Shown here: positions 9,590 to 18,329 of the stretch, one piece after another
Position numbering within the stretch: position 1 is the first letter of the stretch
Layout: every line of letters begins with the position of its first letter
Origin: Herpetosiphon llansteffanensis
GTDB lineage: Bacteria > Chloroflexota > Chloroflexia > Chloroflexales > Herpetosiphonaceae
Direction: 5' to 3'
Assembly (NCBI RefSeq): GCF_003205875.1
Contig: NZ_PUBZ01000079.1
Span: 1-64,000, forward strand
Length of the DNA stretch: 64,000 nucleotides
Program-made: the position numbers and the translations under genes
Notes under the pieces: generated by a model
The model's input: the letters and a program-made list of their open reading frames with translations, nothing else
Told to the model about the DNA's origin: nothing
Database searches by the model: none

Positions 9590-9803
9590 GATAAGGATGA
9601 AGGATGAATTATGAGGGATGAAGAGCAAAAGTCAAAAGTCAAAATGGTGAGTGAACCACGAAGCCCACCTAGAACCACGAGATTAAACTTCGTGCTCTTC
9701 GTGTGCTTCGTGGATCAAAAAACTATAGCCACACTCTGCGCCTCTGCGTTAACTTCCCGATCCTTATGTTCTATGCTCTTTGTTCTATGTTCTTTGCGCT
9801 TAA
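9590..9803. repeat. Composite intergenic repeat block
   Basis: Contains, in order, GGATGAAGGATGAATTATGAGGGATGAA, AAAGTCAAAAGTCAAAA, a CTTCGTGCTCTTCGTGTGCTTCGTGG run (nine-base period) and an inverted ATGTTCTATGCTCTTTGTTC run that reaches the fumarylacetoacetase stop. No gene seen. Same word families as at 18330-18780, 19975-20260, 57445-57734 and 60575-60860. Confidence 0.7.
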
Positions 9804-11098
9804 TCTAAAACGATGCCGCGACACTCGCCAAAGCCAATTTTCGGGCCATCGGCAGTGCCACACCAACCACGCATAATCAGCTCGTCGCCAGCTTGCAAGA
9901 AGCGCCGTTCCTCGCCGTTGCTCAGTTGAATTGGCTCCTGGCCACGCCACGTCAATTCCATCAAACAACCGCGTGATTCTTTGCTTGGGCCAGAAATTGT
10001 GCCACTGCCCAATAAATCGCCAGGCTGAAGATTGCAACCGTTGCTGGCGTGATGGGTCAGCATTTGGCCAAATGTCCAGTACATATCGCGGAAATTGCCA
10101 AGGCTCAGCACCTCGGCTGCTTGGCCCGTCGCGCGCATGCTGGCGGTTTGTAGGCTCACTTCAAGCACCACATCAAGGCCGCCAGCGCTGCGATTGGCTG
10201 GGCTATCCAAATAGGCTAGTGGGGCGGGATCGTCTGCTGGGCGCTCGAAGGCAGGGCAGCGATAGGGTTCAAGTGCTTCGAGGGTCACCACCCATGGCGA
10301 GATGCTGCTGAGGAAATTTTTGGCCAAAAACGGCCCAAGTGGCTGATATTCCCACGCTTGAATATCGCGTGCCGACCAATCGTTGAGCAAGCAAACCCCA
10401 AAAACATGCGTTTCGGCCTGCTCGATGCCGATTGGTTGCCCAAGCTCATTACCTTGGCCGACCCAAAAGCCCAACTCTAGCTCATAATCGAGCAAACGAC
10501 ATGGCCCAAAGCTGGGCGCTGCTGCATCGGGAGCCTTGGTTTGGCCGTGTGGCCGTTTGACCTGCGTGCCACTCACCCGAATCGACGAAGCCCGCCCGTG
10601 GTAGCCAATTGGCACATATTTATAATTGGGCAAAAGCGGATTGTCTGGGCGGAACATTGAGCCAATGTTGGTGGCATGAAAAATTGAGGCATAGAAATCG
10701 GTGTAATCGCCAATTGCTGCTGGTAATGCCAACTCGGCCTCTGCTTGCGCCAGCAACAGCGGCTCTAACGCTGCTTGCAAGCCCGAACCTTGGCGCAACA
10801 GCTTGCTTAATTGCAATCGAATGCTATGCCAAACCGCAGGCGTTAAGCTCATTAATTGATTCAAATTGCTCGCCCGACAGGCGGCCAAAGTAATTTGATC
10901 GAAGCCGCTAAAATGTTGGGCAGCTTGCGCTAAATCGAGAATTTCGCTGCCGATTGCCACGCCAATGCGCCATTGCTCTTGGCTGGCTTGGCGGCGAAAC
11001 ACGCCGAACGGCAAATTTTGAATCGGAAAATCGGCTCCAGCTTGGTTGGCACTCGCTACCCAACTGCGCAACGCTGGATCATGGGTTTCGTTCAACAT
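9800..11098 (-). CDS. fahA: Fumarylacetoacetase
   Basis: A 432-residue enzyme hydrolysing 4-fumarylacetoacetate to fumarate and acetoacetate, the last step of tyrosine/homogentisate breakdown. An N-terminal SH3-like region (FGVFRRQ...IGVAIG) precedes the catalytic domain with DYTDFYASIFHATNIG, VPIGYHGRASS, the metal-binding LELGFWVG, LNDWSARDIQAWEYQPLGPF and the C-terminal SGPSKESRG. The length matches eukaryotic-type FAH. The ATG overlaps the upstream stop by one base (TAATG), so the two genes are translationally coupled. Homogentisate dioxygenase is not in the window. Confidence 0.95.
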   Translation of the reverse strand: MLNETHDPALRSWVASANQAGADFPIQNLPFGVFRRQASQEQWRIGVAIGSEILDLAQAAQHFSGFDQITLAACRASNLNQLMSLTPAVWHSIRLQLSKLLRQGSGLQAALEPLLLAQAEAELALPAAIGDYTDFYASIFHATNIGSMFRPDNPLLPNYKYVPIGYHGRASSIRVSGTQVKRPHGQTKAPDAAAPSFGPCRLLDYELELGFWVGQGNELGQPIGIEQAETHVFGVCLLNDWSARDIQAWEYQPLGPFLAKNFLSSISPWVVTLEALEPYRCPAFERPADDPAPLAYLDSPANRSAGGLDVVLEVSLQTASMRATGQAAEVLSLGNFRDMYWTFGQMLTHHASNGCNLQPGDLLGSGTISGPSKESRGCLMELTWRGQEPIQLSNGEERRFLQAGDELIMRGWCGTADGPKIGFGECRGIVLD

Positions 11099-11994
11099 TA
11101 ATTACTCGCTCCATAGGCCAAGGCTGGCTGCTCGCTAAAACTGGCGAATTCGTTAATTGGCTCTTCGAATGAGCACGAACCAAAGGCAAGCAGCCCACTC
11201 TGGCGCACCGCTTGCACATCATCAGCTTCAAACTGCCAATTGCGCCAATCGATTGTTTGCTGGCTAAACCTGATTGCACTGGGATCATGCTCGACCAAGG
11301 CTGCCAGAACATCGTGATGGGCGGCCTCTGTTTGGAGCAAGGCGCTCGCTAACAAAAGATTAAGATAGCCATACATCCAGCCCTGATCACTATCCGTTGC
11401 ATAGGTTAGGTGGTATTCGCCGCGCAACGGGTGATGCAAGCCAGCGGTTGCTTTGAAGGCCACGCCATTGCTGATGCAGGCATGCAAAAAGCGCAAAATG
11501 TGCTCTGGCTCAGGAAAAGCAGCGGCGGTGATTCCCCCAGTGCGTAATTTGGCGCGTAGCCCAGTGCTGCGTAGGGCGGCAATTAAGGTGCTTGGGTCGG
11601 GATCGTGGGGAATTTCAACGAAGACCGTCACATCAGCGGGCTGCGCTGCATGAATTGCCGCAATCTGTTCGAGGCGTTCGGCTTTGATTTCGGCGCTATC
11701 AATAATCAACCAGCCTTGGTAGTGTTGGTTGAGCGCCGGAATTTCAGCAAGTTGGGCTGGCTCGTTGACTAAGAGGCTGATCGGCCAAGGCTGGCTTGGT
11801 TGCTTGCCAAGGCTGGCCTGCCATTCTGCAAGCCGGCTATAGGGCAAAATAAAACGCGCTAGATAGCCGTGTTGGTTGCTAGAACGATACGTGGCATAGT
11901 TGCTGGTGGCTTGATCCATGCTCAAAGCAGCTGGTGGAAAAAGCCCTGCATAGTCGATTAAGCCCGTCAACAGTGGTTCCCAAATCGGTGACAT
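11098..11994 (-). CDS. Uncharacterised protein coupled to fumarylacetoacetase
   Basis: A 298-residue soluble protein without signal peptide or membrane helices. Recognisable blocks are GLIDYAGLFPPAALSM near the N-terminus, a VFVEIP strand followed by AKLRTGGITAAAFPEPEHI, and FKATAGLHHPLRGE about two-thirds along. Alternating hydrophobic strands and helices suggest an alpha/beta barrel, which is only inference. The ATG at 11994 has GGAGG 9 nt upstream. It is the first gene of a two-gene unit with fahA (one-base overlap), which suggests a role in tyrosine or aromatic catabolism. I cannot assign a reaction. Confidence 0.75.
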   Translation of the reverse strand: MSPIWEPLLTGLIDYAGLFPPAALSMDQATSNYATYRSSNQHGYLARFILPYSRLAEWQASLGKQPSQPWPISLLVNEPAQLAEIPALNQHYQGWLIIDSAEIKAERLEQIAAIHAAQPADVTVFVEIPHDPDPSTLIAALRSTGLRAKLRTGGITAAAFPEPEHILRFLHACISNGVAFKATAGLHHPLRGEYHLTYATDSDQGWMYGYLNLLLASALLQTEAAHHDVLAALVEHDPSAIRFSQQTIDWRNWQFEADDVQAVRQSGLLAFGSCSFEEPINEFASFSEQPALAYGASN

Positions 11995-12220
11995 AGCCAA
12001 AATCCTCCACGTCATTGTGGGACATACGATACACGCTCATACTGCAAGTGTACGTGAATTGAGGATTAGGGGCAAATAGGCTGATTGCTTTCCATCGCAA
12101 AACCGAGGCTCGGTCTAAATCCAGAGACTGATGTCAAAAGTCTAAAGTTATGGTCAAATAAAGCTAGCCCTCCAATTCAAGTGGCAAACAATCTCGTGGT
12201 GCAAAGGAGCCAAACCAGCA

Positions 12221-12778
12221 ATGGATGAACGTCGATTAGTTCGGGTGAGTAAATATCTGAGTAAACATCTACGCCATCAGCCAGAGCGGTTGAGCTTGAC
12301 TCTTGAACACGGTGGTTGGGTTGCGGTCGATGCCTTATTAGCGGCTTGTGAAGCCAATAATTTTGCCATCACCAAGGCCGAGCTTGAGCAAGTTGTGGCT
12401 CAAAACAACAAACAACGGTTTGGCTTCGACGAAAGTGGCCAACAAATTCGCGCCCATCAAGGCCATACGGTGACGGTCGATCTCGGGCTGGTGGCCCAAC
12501 AACCGCCAGCAAGGCTCTATCACGGCACGGCTAAGCACAATTTAGCCACGATTTTGCAAACTGGGCTGCGGCCTATGCAACGTCAGCATGTGCATCTTTC
12601 GCTCGATCGGGCAACTGCTTTGCAGGTTGGCGCACGCCATGGCCAAGCAGTGCTATTAATCATCAAGGCCGCAGAACTCTGCAATGCTGGGCAAGCGTTT
12701 TTTTGCAGCGACAATGGCGTTTGGCTTACCACTGCCATTGATCCAGCCTATCTGGAGCTAGCGAGCGAGGCTCGTTAG
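12221..12778 (+). CDS. kptA: RNA 2'-phosphotransferase, Tpt1/KptA family
   Basis: A 185-residue protein with the full KptA signature: VSKYLSKHLRHQP (9-21, catalytic Arg18-His19), FGFDESGQQIRAHQGHT (67-83), LYHGTAKHN (99-107), RQHVHLSLD (121-129) and VWLT near the end. KptA removes an internal RNA 2'-phosphate by transfer to NAD+, making ADP-ribose 1'',2''-cyclic phosphate. In fungi this completes tRNA splicing; the bacterial substrate is unsettled. AAAGGAG lies 11 nt before the ATG. It is a single gene between a leftward catabolic unit and cvpA-mutS2. Confidence 0.93.
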   Translation: MDERRLVRVSKYLSKHLRHQPERLSLTLEHGGWVAVDALLAACEANNFAITKAELEQVVAQNNKQRFGFDESGQQIRAHQGHTVTVDLGLVAQQPPARLYHGTAKHNLATILQTGLRPMQRQHVHLSLDRATALQVGARHGQAVLLIIKAAELCNAGQAFFCSDNGVWLTTAIDPAYLELASEAR

Positions 12779-12805
12779 GCGCTTCTGAAGCGGCAGATCG
12801 GGCTA

Positions 12806-12814
12806 TGCTATAAT
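12806..12814 (+). promoter_or_regulatory. Extended -10 promoter for cvpA-mutS2
   Basis: TGC-TATAAT with TG at 12806-12807 and TATAAT at 12809-12814. The -35 (TGAAGC) is poor. It lies 94 nt before the CvpA start. Confidence 0.6.
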
Positions 12815-12907
12815 ACGCCCATCGCGCTTTGGCCACCCATGATCCAGCAACATCAAAGAATTTTGGCTGATGTTTTGGTTCTGCGTGGGTAGATAAGGGA
12901 CTTGCTC

Positions 12908-13465
12908 ATGCCATTTGTAGACATTCTCTTGCTGCTATTCGTTGTGATTGGGCTTTTTTACGGGTTTTTTCAAGGCATGTTAAAGGTGGGGATTGCGATT
13001 ATCGTCTTTTATCTGACGGTTGTGCTTTCATCACTCTATTTTCGGCCATTAGCCTCGTTTATAAGCAAAAATTCGACAACACCATTCCAAGTTCTGGAAA
13101 TGTTATCATTTTTGACTTTATTGTTCGTTTTGTTTTTTATTCTGCTTGCCGTTGCAAGTTATACCTTTCGGTATCTTAATGTTGGTGGTAAAGCCCAATT
13201 TATCGATAAGGTGATTGGTTCATTCCTTGGGTTGATTCTTGGGGCAATGATCGCCAGTATTTTTGCAATGATGTTGCGGTATTTATTTGCGACAAATGTA
13301 GCAGCAGTCCTCGATTACCCAGCGATGAAATTTTTGCAATCGAGCACCAGGGCATCAGTCTTAAAAGATGTATTTTTAAATATTATCTTGCCGCTGATTT
13401 ATGCACCAATTAGTCCAATTATGCCCGGAAGTGCCGATGAATTATTCCGTAGTGTTCAACGGTAA
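12908..13465 (+). CDS. CvpA family membrane protein
   Basis: A 185-residue protein with four hydrophobic helices and the start MPFVDILLLLFVVIGLFYGF, typical of the CvpA/colicin V production family. The family is linked to envelope or cell-division functions; its biochemistry is unresolved. The ATG at 12908 is chosen over TTG at 12902 because GGGA lies 7 nt upstream. It sits 42 nt before mutS2 in the same direction, a pairing also found in Firmicutes (yshB-mutS2). Confidence 0.82.
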   Translation: MPFVDILLLLFVVIGLFYGFFQGMLKVGIAIIVFYLTVVLSSLYFRPLASFISKNSTTPFQVLEMLSFLTLLFVLFFILLAVASYTFRYLNVGGKAQFIDKVIGSFLGLILGAMIASIFAMMLRYLFATNVAAVLDYPAMKFLQSSTRASVLKDVFLNIILPLIYAPISPIMPGSADELFRSVQR

Positions 13466-13507
13466 TCGTGCGGTGCTTGTTGCACTTGCAATAGAAGAAG
13501 TTTCGTG

Positions 13508-15931
13508 ATGATATCAGAAGTTGTACTCCAAACCCTTGAATTTGATAAAGTTCGTGATCAGCTTGCACGTCATGCTGCGTTTAGTGCAAGCCGTGAGTTG
13601 GTTGCGCAACTCCATCCATCAACCGATGGGCAGTGGGTTCTCCAGGCGCAAATTCGTACCAGTGCCGCCCGTGCTTTAATTGAATCGTTTGCCGATGTCT
13701 CAATTGGCGGTGCTCGCGATGTTCGCCCTGCGGTAGAACATGCTCGTCGTGGTGGGATTCTTGAGGCGAGTCGGGTGCAAGAGATTGCTTCCACCTTGGC
13801 GGCAATGCGCCGCTTGCGTGGCCAAGTTTTACGCAATCATCCTGATTTTGTGCCGTTGCATCCCTTGGCTGAGCAACTGCCAAATTTAGCTACGCTTGAG
13901 CACGAAATTGAACGCACAATTGGCCCCGATGGCGAAGTTTTAGATAGTGCTTCTGCTGAATTGGGCCGTTTGCGCAGCGCTATTCGGGTGGCATTTAACC
14001 GTTTGCAAGAACGTTTGCAGGCGATTATCAATTCATCGCAATATGCCGATGTGTTGCAAGAGCCAATTATTACCGTCCGTGATGGTCGCTATGTTGTGCC
14101 GGTTAAGGCTCCGCAACGCCGTGCCCTGCGCGGGATTGTCCACGATCAATCATCATCTGGCGCAACCTTGTATATCGAGCCATTGGCCACGGTTGAACTC
14201 AATAACCAGTGGCGTGAGCTGCAATTAGCCGAACGCGAAGAGATTCAGCGCATTTTGGCAGCACTTTCGGGCAAAATTGCCAGCGAAGGCATGCCGATTA
14301 TTATTGGGGTCGAGGCAACCGCTGAATTGGATTTAGCCTTTGCTAAAGCCAAATATAGCATAAGCCTGCGCGCTAGCCAGCCATTAATCAATACGCCTGC
14401 CCCAGCAGATGATTTGCACCCAGAATCGACAGTTTCGCTGTTAAAAGCCCGCCATCCGTTGCTCAACCAAGATGTAGTTGTGCCAACCGATGTTTGGTTG
14501 GGCGGCCCCACCCAAATGATTATTATCACTGGGCCGAATACTGGTGGTAAAACCGTTGCGCTTAAAACAGTCGGTTTGATGTCCTTAATGGCCCAATCCG
14601 GCATGCATATTCCAGCTCATCAAGGCTCGCGCTTACCCATTTTTGGCAAAATATTTGCCGACATCGGCGATGAACAAAGCATCGAACAAAGCCTCTCCAC
14701 TTTCTCCTCCCACATGACCAACATTATTCAAATCTTGGATCGGGTGACTCCTGATTCGTTGGTGTTGTTTGATGAATTGGGCGCTGGGACAGATCCGGTT
14801 GAAGGCGCAGCGTTGGCGCGGGCAATTATCGAACGCTTGCTGAATGTTGGCTGTCTGGCCATGGCCACCAGCCACTATGCTGAACTCAAGGCCTTTGCCT
14901 ACAGCACCGATGGGGTTGAAAATGCCTCAGTTGAGTTCGATGTTGAAACCTTGTCGCCAACCTATCGGCTTTCAATTGGCTTGCCAGGCCGCTCGAATGC
15001 CTTGGCAATTGCTGAACGCTTGGGGCTTAAACGCGATTTGATCGAACGCGCTCGGGCCACGATTAGCCGCGATAATGTGCAAGTTGAAGATTTGCTGGCC
15101 GCGATTCATCGCGAACGCTCAACCGCTGAAACCGAAGCCGCCCGCGCCTTGGAATTGCGCGAAGATGCAGAGTTAGTCCGCGATCGCCTCAGCCGCGAAT
15201 TGTATGAGTTTGAACAAGATCGCGAACAGCAATTAGCTAGTTACCAACGCCAACTTGACGAAGAATTGCGCGACGTGCGCGCCGAATTACGCCGTTTACG
15301 TGATGAATTTCGCTCAGTTTCGGTTAGCCGCCAATGGATGGAGCAGGCTGAACAACGCCTTAGTCGGGTTTCTGAACGGGTTCCCCAAGCTCCTACTCCA
15401 CCCAAAGCCAAACCTCCGGTTGTTCCCAAAGTTGCAATTGCACCTGCTCCGCGCACAATTCAAGTTGGCGATCAAGTGTTTGTTAGCAGCGTTAAGCTTT
15501 CGGGCGTGGTCTTGGATTTGGATGAAGAGGCCAGCGAGGCCGAAGTACAATTGGGCGGTTTTCGGCTGCGCGTCGATTTACGCGAGTTGCGTTTAGAAAA
15601 AGCTGGTACTGCCCCAACCCAAGCGGTGCAAAAATATATGCCTGCTCAGCGCATGATCAATACTCCACCACCGCCGCCAAATGTTTCGATGCAGCTCGAT
15701 ATGCGTGGTTGGCGCGCCTCAGATGTAGAAAATCAGCTCGATCACTATCTCAACGATGCCTATTTGGCCAACCTTTCGGAAGTGCGTTTGGTGCATGGTA
15801 AGGGAACTGGAGCCTTGCGCCAAGTCGTACGAACCTTGCTCAAACGCCATCCTTTGGTCGAATCGTACAATAGCGGTAGCCAAGGCGAAGGCGGCGATGG
15901 CGTAACGATTGCCAAAATGTCCACTCGTTAA
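13508..15931 (+). CDS. mutS2: Endonuclease MutS2 (MutS-like ATPase with Smr domain)
   Basis: An 807-residue protein. An N-terminal MutS-core/clamp region precedes an ABC-type ATPase with Walker A GPNTGGKT near residue 342, FSSHMTNI, and DELGAGTDPVEGAALA (signature plus Walker B). A long coiled coil rich in Glu/Arg follows at about 520-620, then a Pro-rich linker and a C-terminal Smr nuclease domain from about 730 (LDMRGWRASDVENQL, VRLVHGKGTGALR). MutS2 resolves recombination intermediates and in Bacillus also splits collided ribosomes; it lacks the mismatch-recognition domain. The usual Smr LDLRG reads LDMRG here. GTG at 13505 is an alternative start; the ribosome-binding site is weak for both. 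Confidence 0.95.
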   Translation: MISEVVLQTLEFDKVRDQLARHAAFSASRELVAQLHPSTDGQWVLQAQIRTSAARALIESFADVSIGGARDVRPAVEHARRGGILEASRVQEIASTLAAMRRLRGQVLRNHPDFVPLHPLAEQLPNLATLEHEIERTIGPDGEVLDSASAELGRLRSAIRVAFNRLQERLQAIINSSQYADVLQEPIITVRDGRYVVPVKAPQRRALRGIVHDQSSSGATLYIEPLATVELNNQWRELQLAEREEIQRILAALSGKIASEGMPIIIGVEATAELDLAFAKAKYSISLRASQPLINTPAPADDLHPESTVSLLKARHPLLNQDVVVPTDVWLGGPTQMIIITGPNTGGKTVALKTVGLMSLMAQSGMHIPAHQGSRLPIFGKIFADIGDEQSIEQSLSTFSSHMTNIIQILDRVTPDSLVLFDELGAGTDPVEGAALARAIIERLLNVGCLAMATSHYAELKAFAYSTDGVENASVEFDVETLSPTYRLSIGLPGRSNALAIAERLGLKRDLIERARATISRDNVQVEDLLAAIHRERSTAETEAARALELREDAELVRDRLSRELYEFEQDREQQLASYQRQLDEELRDVRAELRRLRDEFRSVSVSRQWMEQAEQRLSRVSERVPQAPTPPKAKPPVVPKVAIAPAPRTIQVGDQVFVSSVKLSGVVLDLDEEASEAEVQLGGFRLRVDLRELRLEKAGTAPTQAVQKYMPAQRMINTPPPPPNVSMQLDMRGWRASDVENQLDHYLNDAYLANLSEVRLVHGKGTGALRQVVRTLLKRHPLVESYNSGSQGEGGDGVTIAKMSTR

Positions 15932-15936
15932 ACCAT

Positions 15937-15970
15937 AACAGGGTTGAGTCTGCTCAGCCCTGTTGCTATT
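15937..15970 (+). terminator. Hairpin terminator after mutS2
   Basis: AACAGGG-TTGAG pairs with CTCAG-CCCTGTT (about 15937-15964) around a TCTG loop and is followed by a T-rich stretch. Confidence 0.6.
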
Positions 15971-15984
15971 TTAGGAACCATGGT

Positions 15985-16365
15985 ATGTATGTTGTACCCT
16001 TCGACCGCGATAGCTATCAAAGCATCAACCAACACCTGTTATGGCTTAGTTTGCTCAATGCTGGCTGGAGCGTTTGGGAAAACTATCAGCGTTTGCTGCT
16101 GAGCGATGGGCTTTTGATTGGCGGACTGTTGGCTGGCTATACAATTCTCATTGCCTGGCTGCGCACCCAAAGTTTTCATCGCCGGCGCTTGGTCATCGAT
16201 GGATTGTTGATTGTGCTGAGCATTGTCATGGGCATTATGGGAACGCTGCTTTTTATCAACATAAGCTCAATTGGCTTGCCATGGCCATGGTTACGCCAAA
16301 TTAGTGGGATAGTTGGATTATTGCTTTGGCAACAATGGCGCATGATTTCGACCGAAGCAAGTTAA
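15985..16365 (+). CDS. Small polytopic membrane protein, unknown function
   Basis: A 126-residue protein with three or four hydrophobic segments: about 12-30, 41-60, 73-92 and 98-118. A basic loop (RTQSFHRRRLV) lies between the second and third. AGGAA is 7 nt before the ATG at 15985. No family recognised. It stands between mutS2 and a kinase-like gene on the same strand, bounded by hairpins on both sides, so it is probably its own transcript. Confidence 0.55.
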   Translation: MYVVPFDRDSYQSINQHLLWLSLLNAGWSVWENYQRLLLSDGLLIGGLLAGYTILIAWLRTQSFHRRRLVIDGLLIVLSIVMGIMGTLLFINISSIGLPWPWLRQISGIVGLLLWQQWRMISTEAS

Positions 16366-16367
16366 TT

Positions 16368-16391
16368 GTGCTGCCAAAGAAGCACTTTTTT
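16368..16391 (+). terminator. Short intrinsic terminator
   Basis: GTGCT (16368-16372) pairs with AGCAC (16381-16385), followed by six T. The stem is short, but the U-tract is good. It immediately follows the small membrane-protein stop. Confidence 0.55.
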
Positions 16392-16455
16392 GGTATGATC
16401 TCTGCAAGCTAGCGATTGTGGTTTTCAGCCAAATCTAGTGTGGAGCCAAGACGGC

Positions 16456-17556
16456 ATGATGTATTCGGCAACGTGGTTACGGCAGCGCCATCGGCGGGTG
16501 ATGCGTGGGTTACGAACATATTTTGGCGTGCAATTGGTGCTCTCGGTTGGTGGTGCATTGCTGCTCTATTGGCTTGGCGAGCGGCCTGTTTCGCCATTAA
16601 TCATCGTTAGCGGGATTCTAATTGGGCTTTTGCTTTTGCCGCAGGCGCGGCGTTGGTTGAGCTGGCTGTACATCCCAAGTTTATTGCTCACCGATTTGGT
16701 CCATGTGACGGCCTTGTTGTGGCTGACTCCCGCCGATGCCTTACAACGCGGCAGTTTATGGGCTTTGGCCTATATTCCGCTCTTGGTTGCTGCTGGGCGT
16801 TGGTGGAGCTATAGTGGCGGCGCAATGGCCCTGATTGCGATGTTGATTGCCGATGCTGCTGTGCTGTTTGGGCGTTTGGCGTGGCGCGACGCGTTGCCAG
16901 TGTTTATTTTTCAAGCAGTGACCGCAGCGCTTGGCACATGGGCGGCAGCGCATAACGAATGGCGCACGCGCCGCGATTTGCTGCATAGCGAAGCTTTTAA
17001 TCTCAGCGAATCGCGAGTGAAGGAGCTAACCAAAAGCTACCAACAAACGATTCAGCAATTGCAAAGCCTGCGTGAAGCTCCCGAAGCAATGGCAATCGAC
17101 CAGCTGCGCCAACAATTGCATCGCAGTTTGCGCTCGGTTGGTGGCCTGCCCTTGGCCCAACGTACCTTGCCCGAGGCCTTGGCCGCCGAATTGCGCACCC
17201 TCAAAACCGAAGGCAATTTGAACATCAATTTCACATGTGATGGCCATTTGCCCGTGCTCTCGCCAACTGCTACCGCCTACCTTTGGCGCGCCGCCCAAGA
17301 ATTGCTGAGCAATGTACGCGAACATGCCCAAGCCCAACAGCTGAATGTTGAATTATATGGCGATGATGCTGTCGTCGTTTTGCAGGTTCGTGATGATGGC
17401 GTTGGCTTTGACCCTGAGCAATTGCGCAACGATCACCATTATTCTAGTTTGGCGGCGCTGGCGACTCAAGCAGAAATGCATCGTGGCAGCTTCGAGTTGC
17501 AATCGGTTCCGCAGCAGGGCACAACGATAACCTTGCGGGTTGAAGGCCAGCATTAA
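16456..17556 (+). CDS. Degenerate histidine-kinase-like membrane protein
   Basis: About 366 residues. The N-terminal half has five or six hydrophobic segments. A helical linker leads to a kinase-like C-terminus: a possible H-box in RQQLHRSLRS that lacks the acidic residue after His, an N-box WRAAQELLSNVREHAQA and G1 RDDGVGFDPEQL. The G2 Gly-rich loop expected next is replaced by HHYSSLAALATQAEM, so ATP-lid function is doubtful. It resembles DesK/LiaS-type kinases but may be a pseudokinase or protein scaffold. The ATG at 16456 has GGAG 10 nt upstream; GTG at 16438 has none. No response regulator is adjacent. Confidence 0.7.
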   Translation: MMYSATWLRQRHRRVMRGLRTYFGVQLVLSVGGALLLYWLGERPVSPLIIVSGILIGLLLLPQARRWLSWLYIPSLLLTDLVHVTALLWLTPADALQRGSLWALAYIPLLVAAGRWWSYSGGAMALIAMLIADAAVLFGRLAWRDALPVFIFQAVTAALGTWAAAHNEWRTRRDLLHSEAFNLSESRVKELTKSYQQTIQQLQSLREAPEAMAIDQLRQQLHRSLRSVGGLPLAQRTLPEALAAELRTLKTEGNLNINFTCDGHLPVLSPTATAYLWRAAQELLSNVREHAQAQQLNVELYGDDAVVVLQVRDDGVGFDPEQLRNDHHYSSLAALATQAEMHRGSFELQSVPQQGTTITLRVEGQH

Positions 17557-17582
17557 GCCCAAGCCTAGGCGCGACTTGGGCT
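17556..17582. terminator. Bidirectional terminator
   Basis: Arms AGCCCAAG (17556-17563) and CTTGGGCT (17575-17582) lie between the convergent kinase-like gene and deoxynucleoside kinase gene. Confidence 0.6.
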
Positions 17583-17589
17583 GTTTGGC

Positions 17590-18270
17590 TTATTCTTTGT
17601 CGGCTTCGATCGGCAAACGATATTGGAAATTGCTGCGCCGACCAACTGCCTGACCAATAATTTCGATCACTTGTTGGCGATGATCATCGCGATTGACCAC
17701 ATCCAAATCATCGGTTTCAATCGTGAGCACTGGACATAACTCAAAACGCCGTAGCCATTCATCGTAGCGGTTGTTCAAATGATTCAAATAATCGGCGCTA
17801 ATATTCATTTCGCTTGGCCGCGCGCGTTTTTTGATGCGCTCCAAAAGCGTGGGCACTGAGCCGCGCAAATAGACCATCAAAGTTGGCGGCGTGGTCGATT
17901 GAATGAGCGCTTGATAGAGCTTGCGATAGCTGCGAAAATCGCGATGGCTCATGATGCCCTGCTCCAACAAACCCTTGGCAAACACCTCGTAATCTTCGTA
18001 GATCGAGCGATCCTGAATCAGTGAGATCGGCGTATCGGCGATTTCGCGTTGTTGCTCGAAGCGTTGAGCCAAAAACCACATTTGCGAATGAAAGCCCCAG
18101 CGATGTTTATCTGCATAAAAATCATCGAGATACGGATGGTCGGCCACAAATTCGTAGTAGGGCTGCCAGCCAAACGCTCCGGCCAATGTCTCGACGAGGG
18201 TACTTTTGCCCACCCCAATATTGCCAGCTACGCTCAAATACAAATGCTGGCCGAAAAATGTATGTCCCAT
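17590..18270 (-). CDS. Deoxynucleoside kinase (dGK/dAK family)
   Basis: A 226-residue kinase of the deoxyguanosine/deoxyadenosine kinase family. P-loop GNIGVGKS (16-23), QDRSIYEDYEVFA (DRS motif with ERS-type arginine) and a lid region YLRGSVPTLLERIKKRARPSE are present. It phosphorylates deoxynucleosides in the salvage pathway; which purine or pyrimidine is preferred cannot be decided. The ATG at 18270 has AAGGA about 11 nt upstream. It is transcribed alone, facing the repeat block upstream. Confidence 0.88.
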   Translation of the reverse strand: MGHTFFGQHLYLSVAGNIGVGKSTLVETLAGAFGWQPYYEFVADHPYLDDFYADKHRWGFHSQMWFLAQRFEQQREIADTPISLIQDRSIYEDYEVFAKGLLEQGIMSHRDFRSYRKLYQALIQSTTPPTLMVYLRGSVPTLLERIKKRARPSEMNISADYLNHLNNRYDEWLRRFELCPVLTIETDDLDVVNRDDHRQQVIEIIGQAVGRRSNFQYRLPIEADKE

Positions 18271-18329
18271 TGTGCTTCAATCCTTGTTCACAGGCGAATT
18301 GTTGTTCTGCAACCAGTCCATTATAAAGT

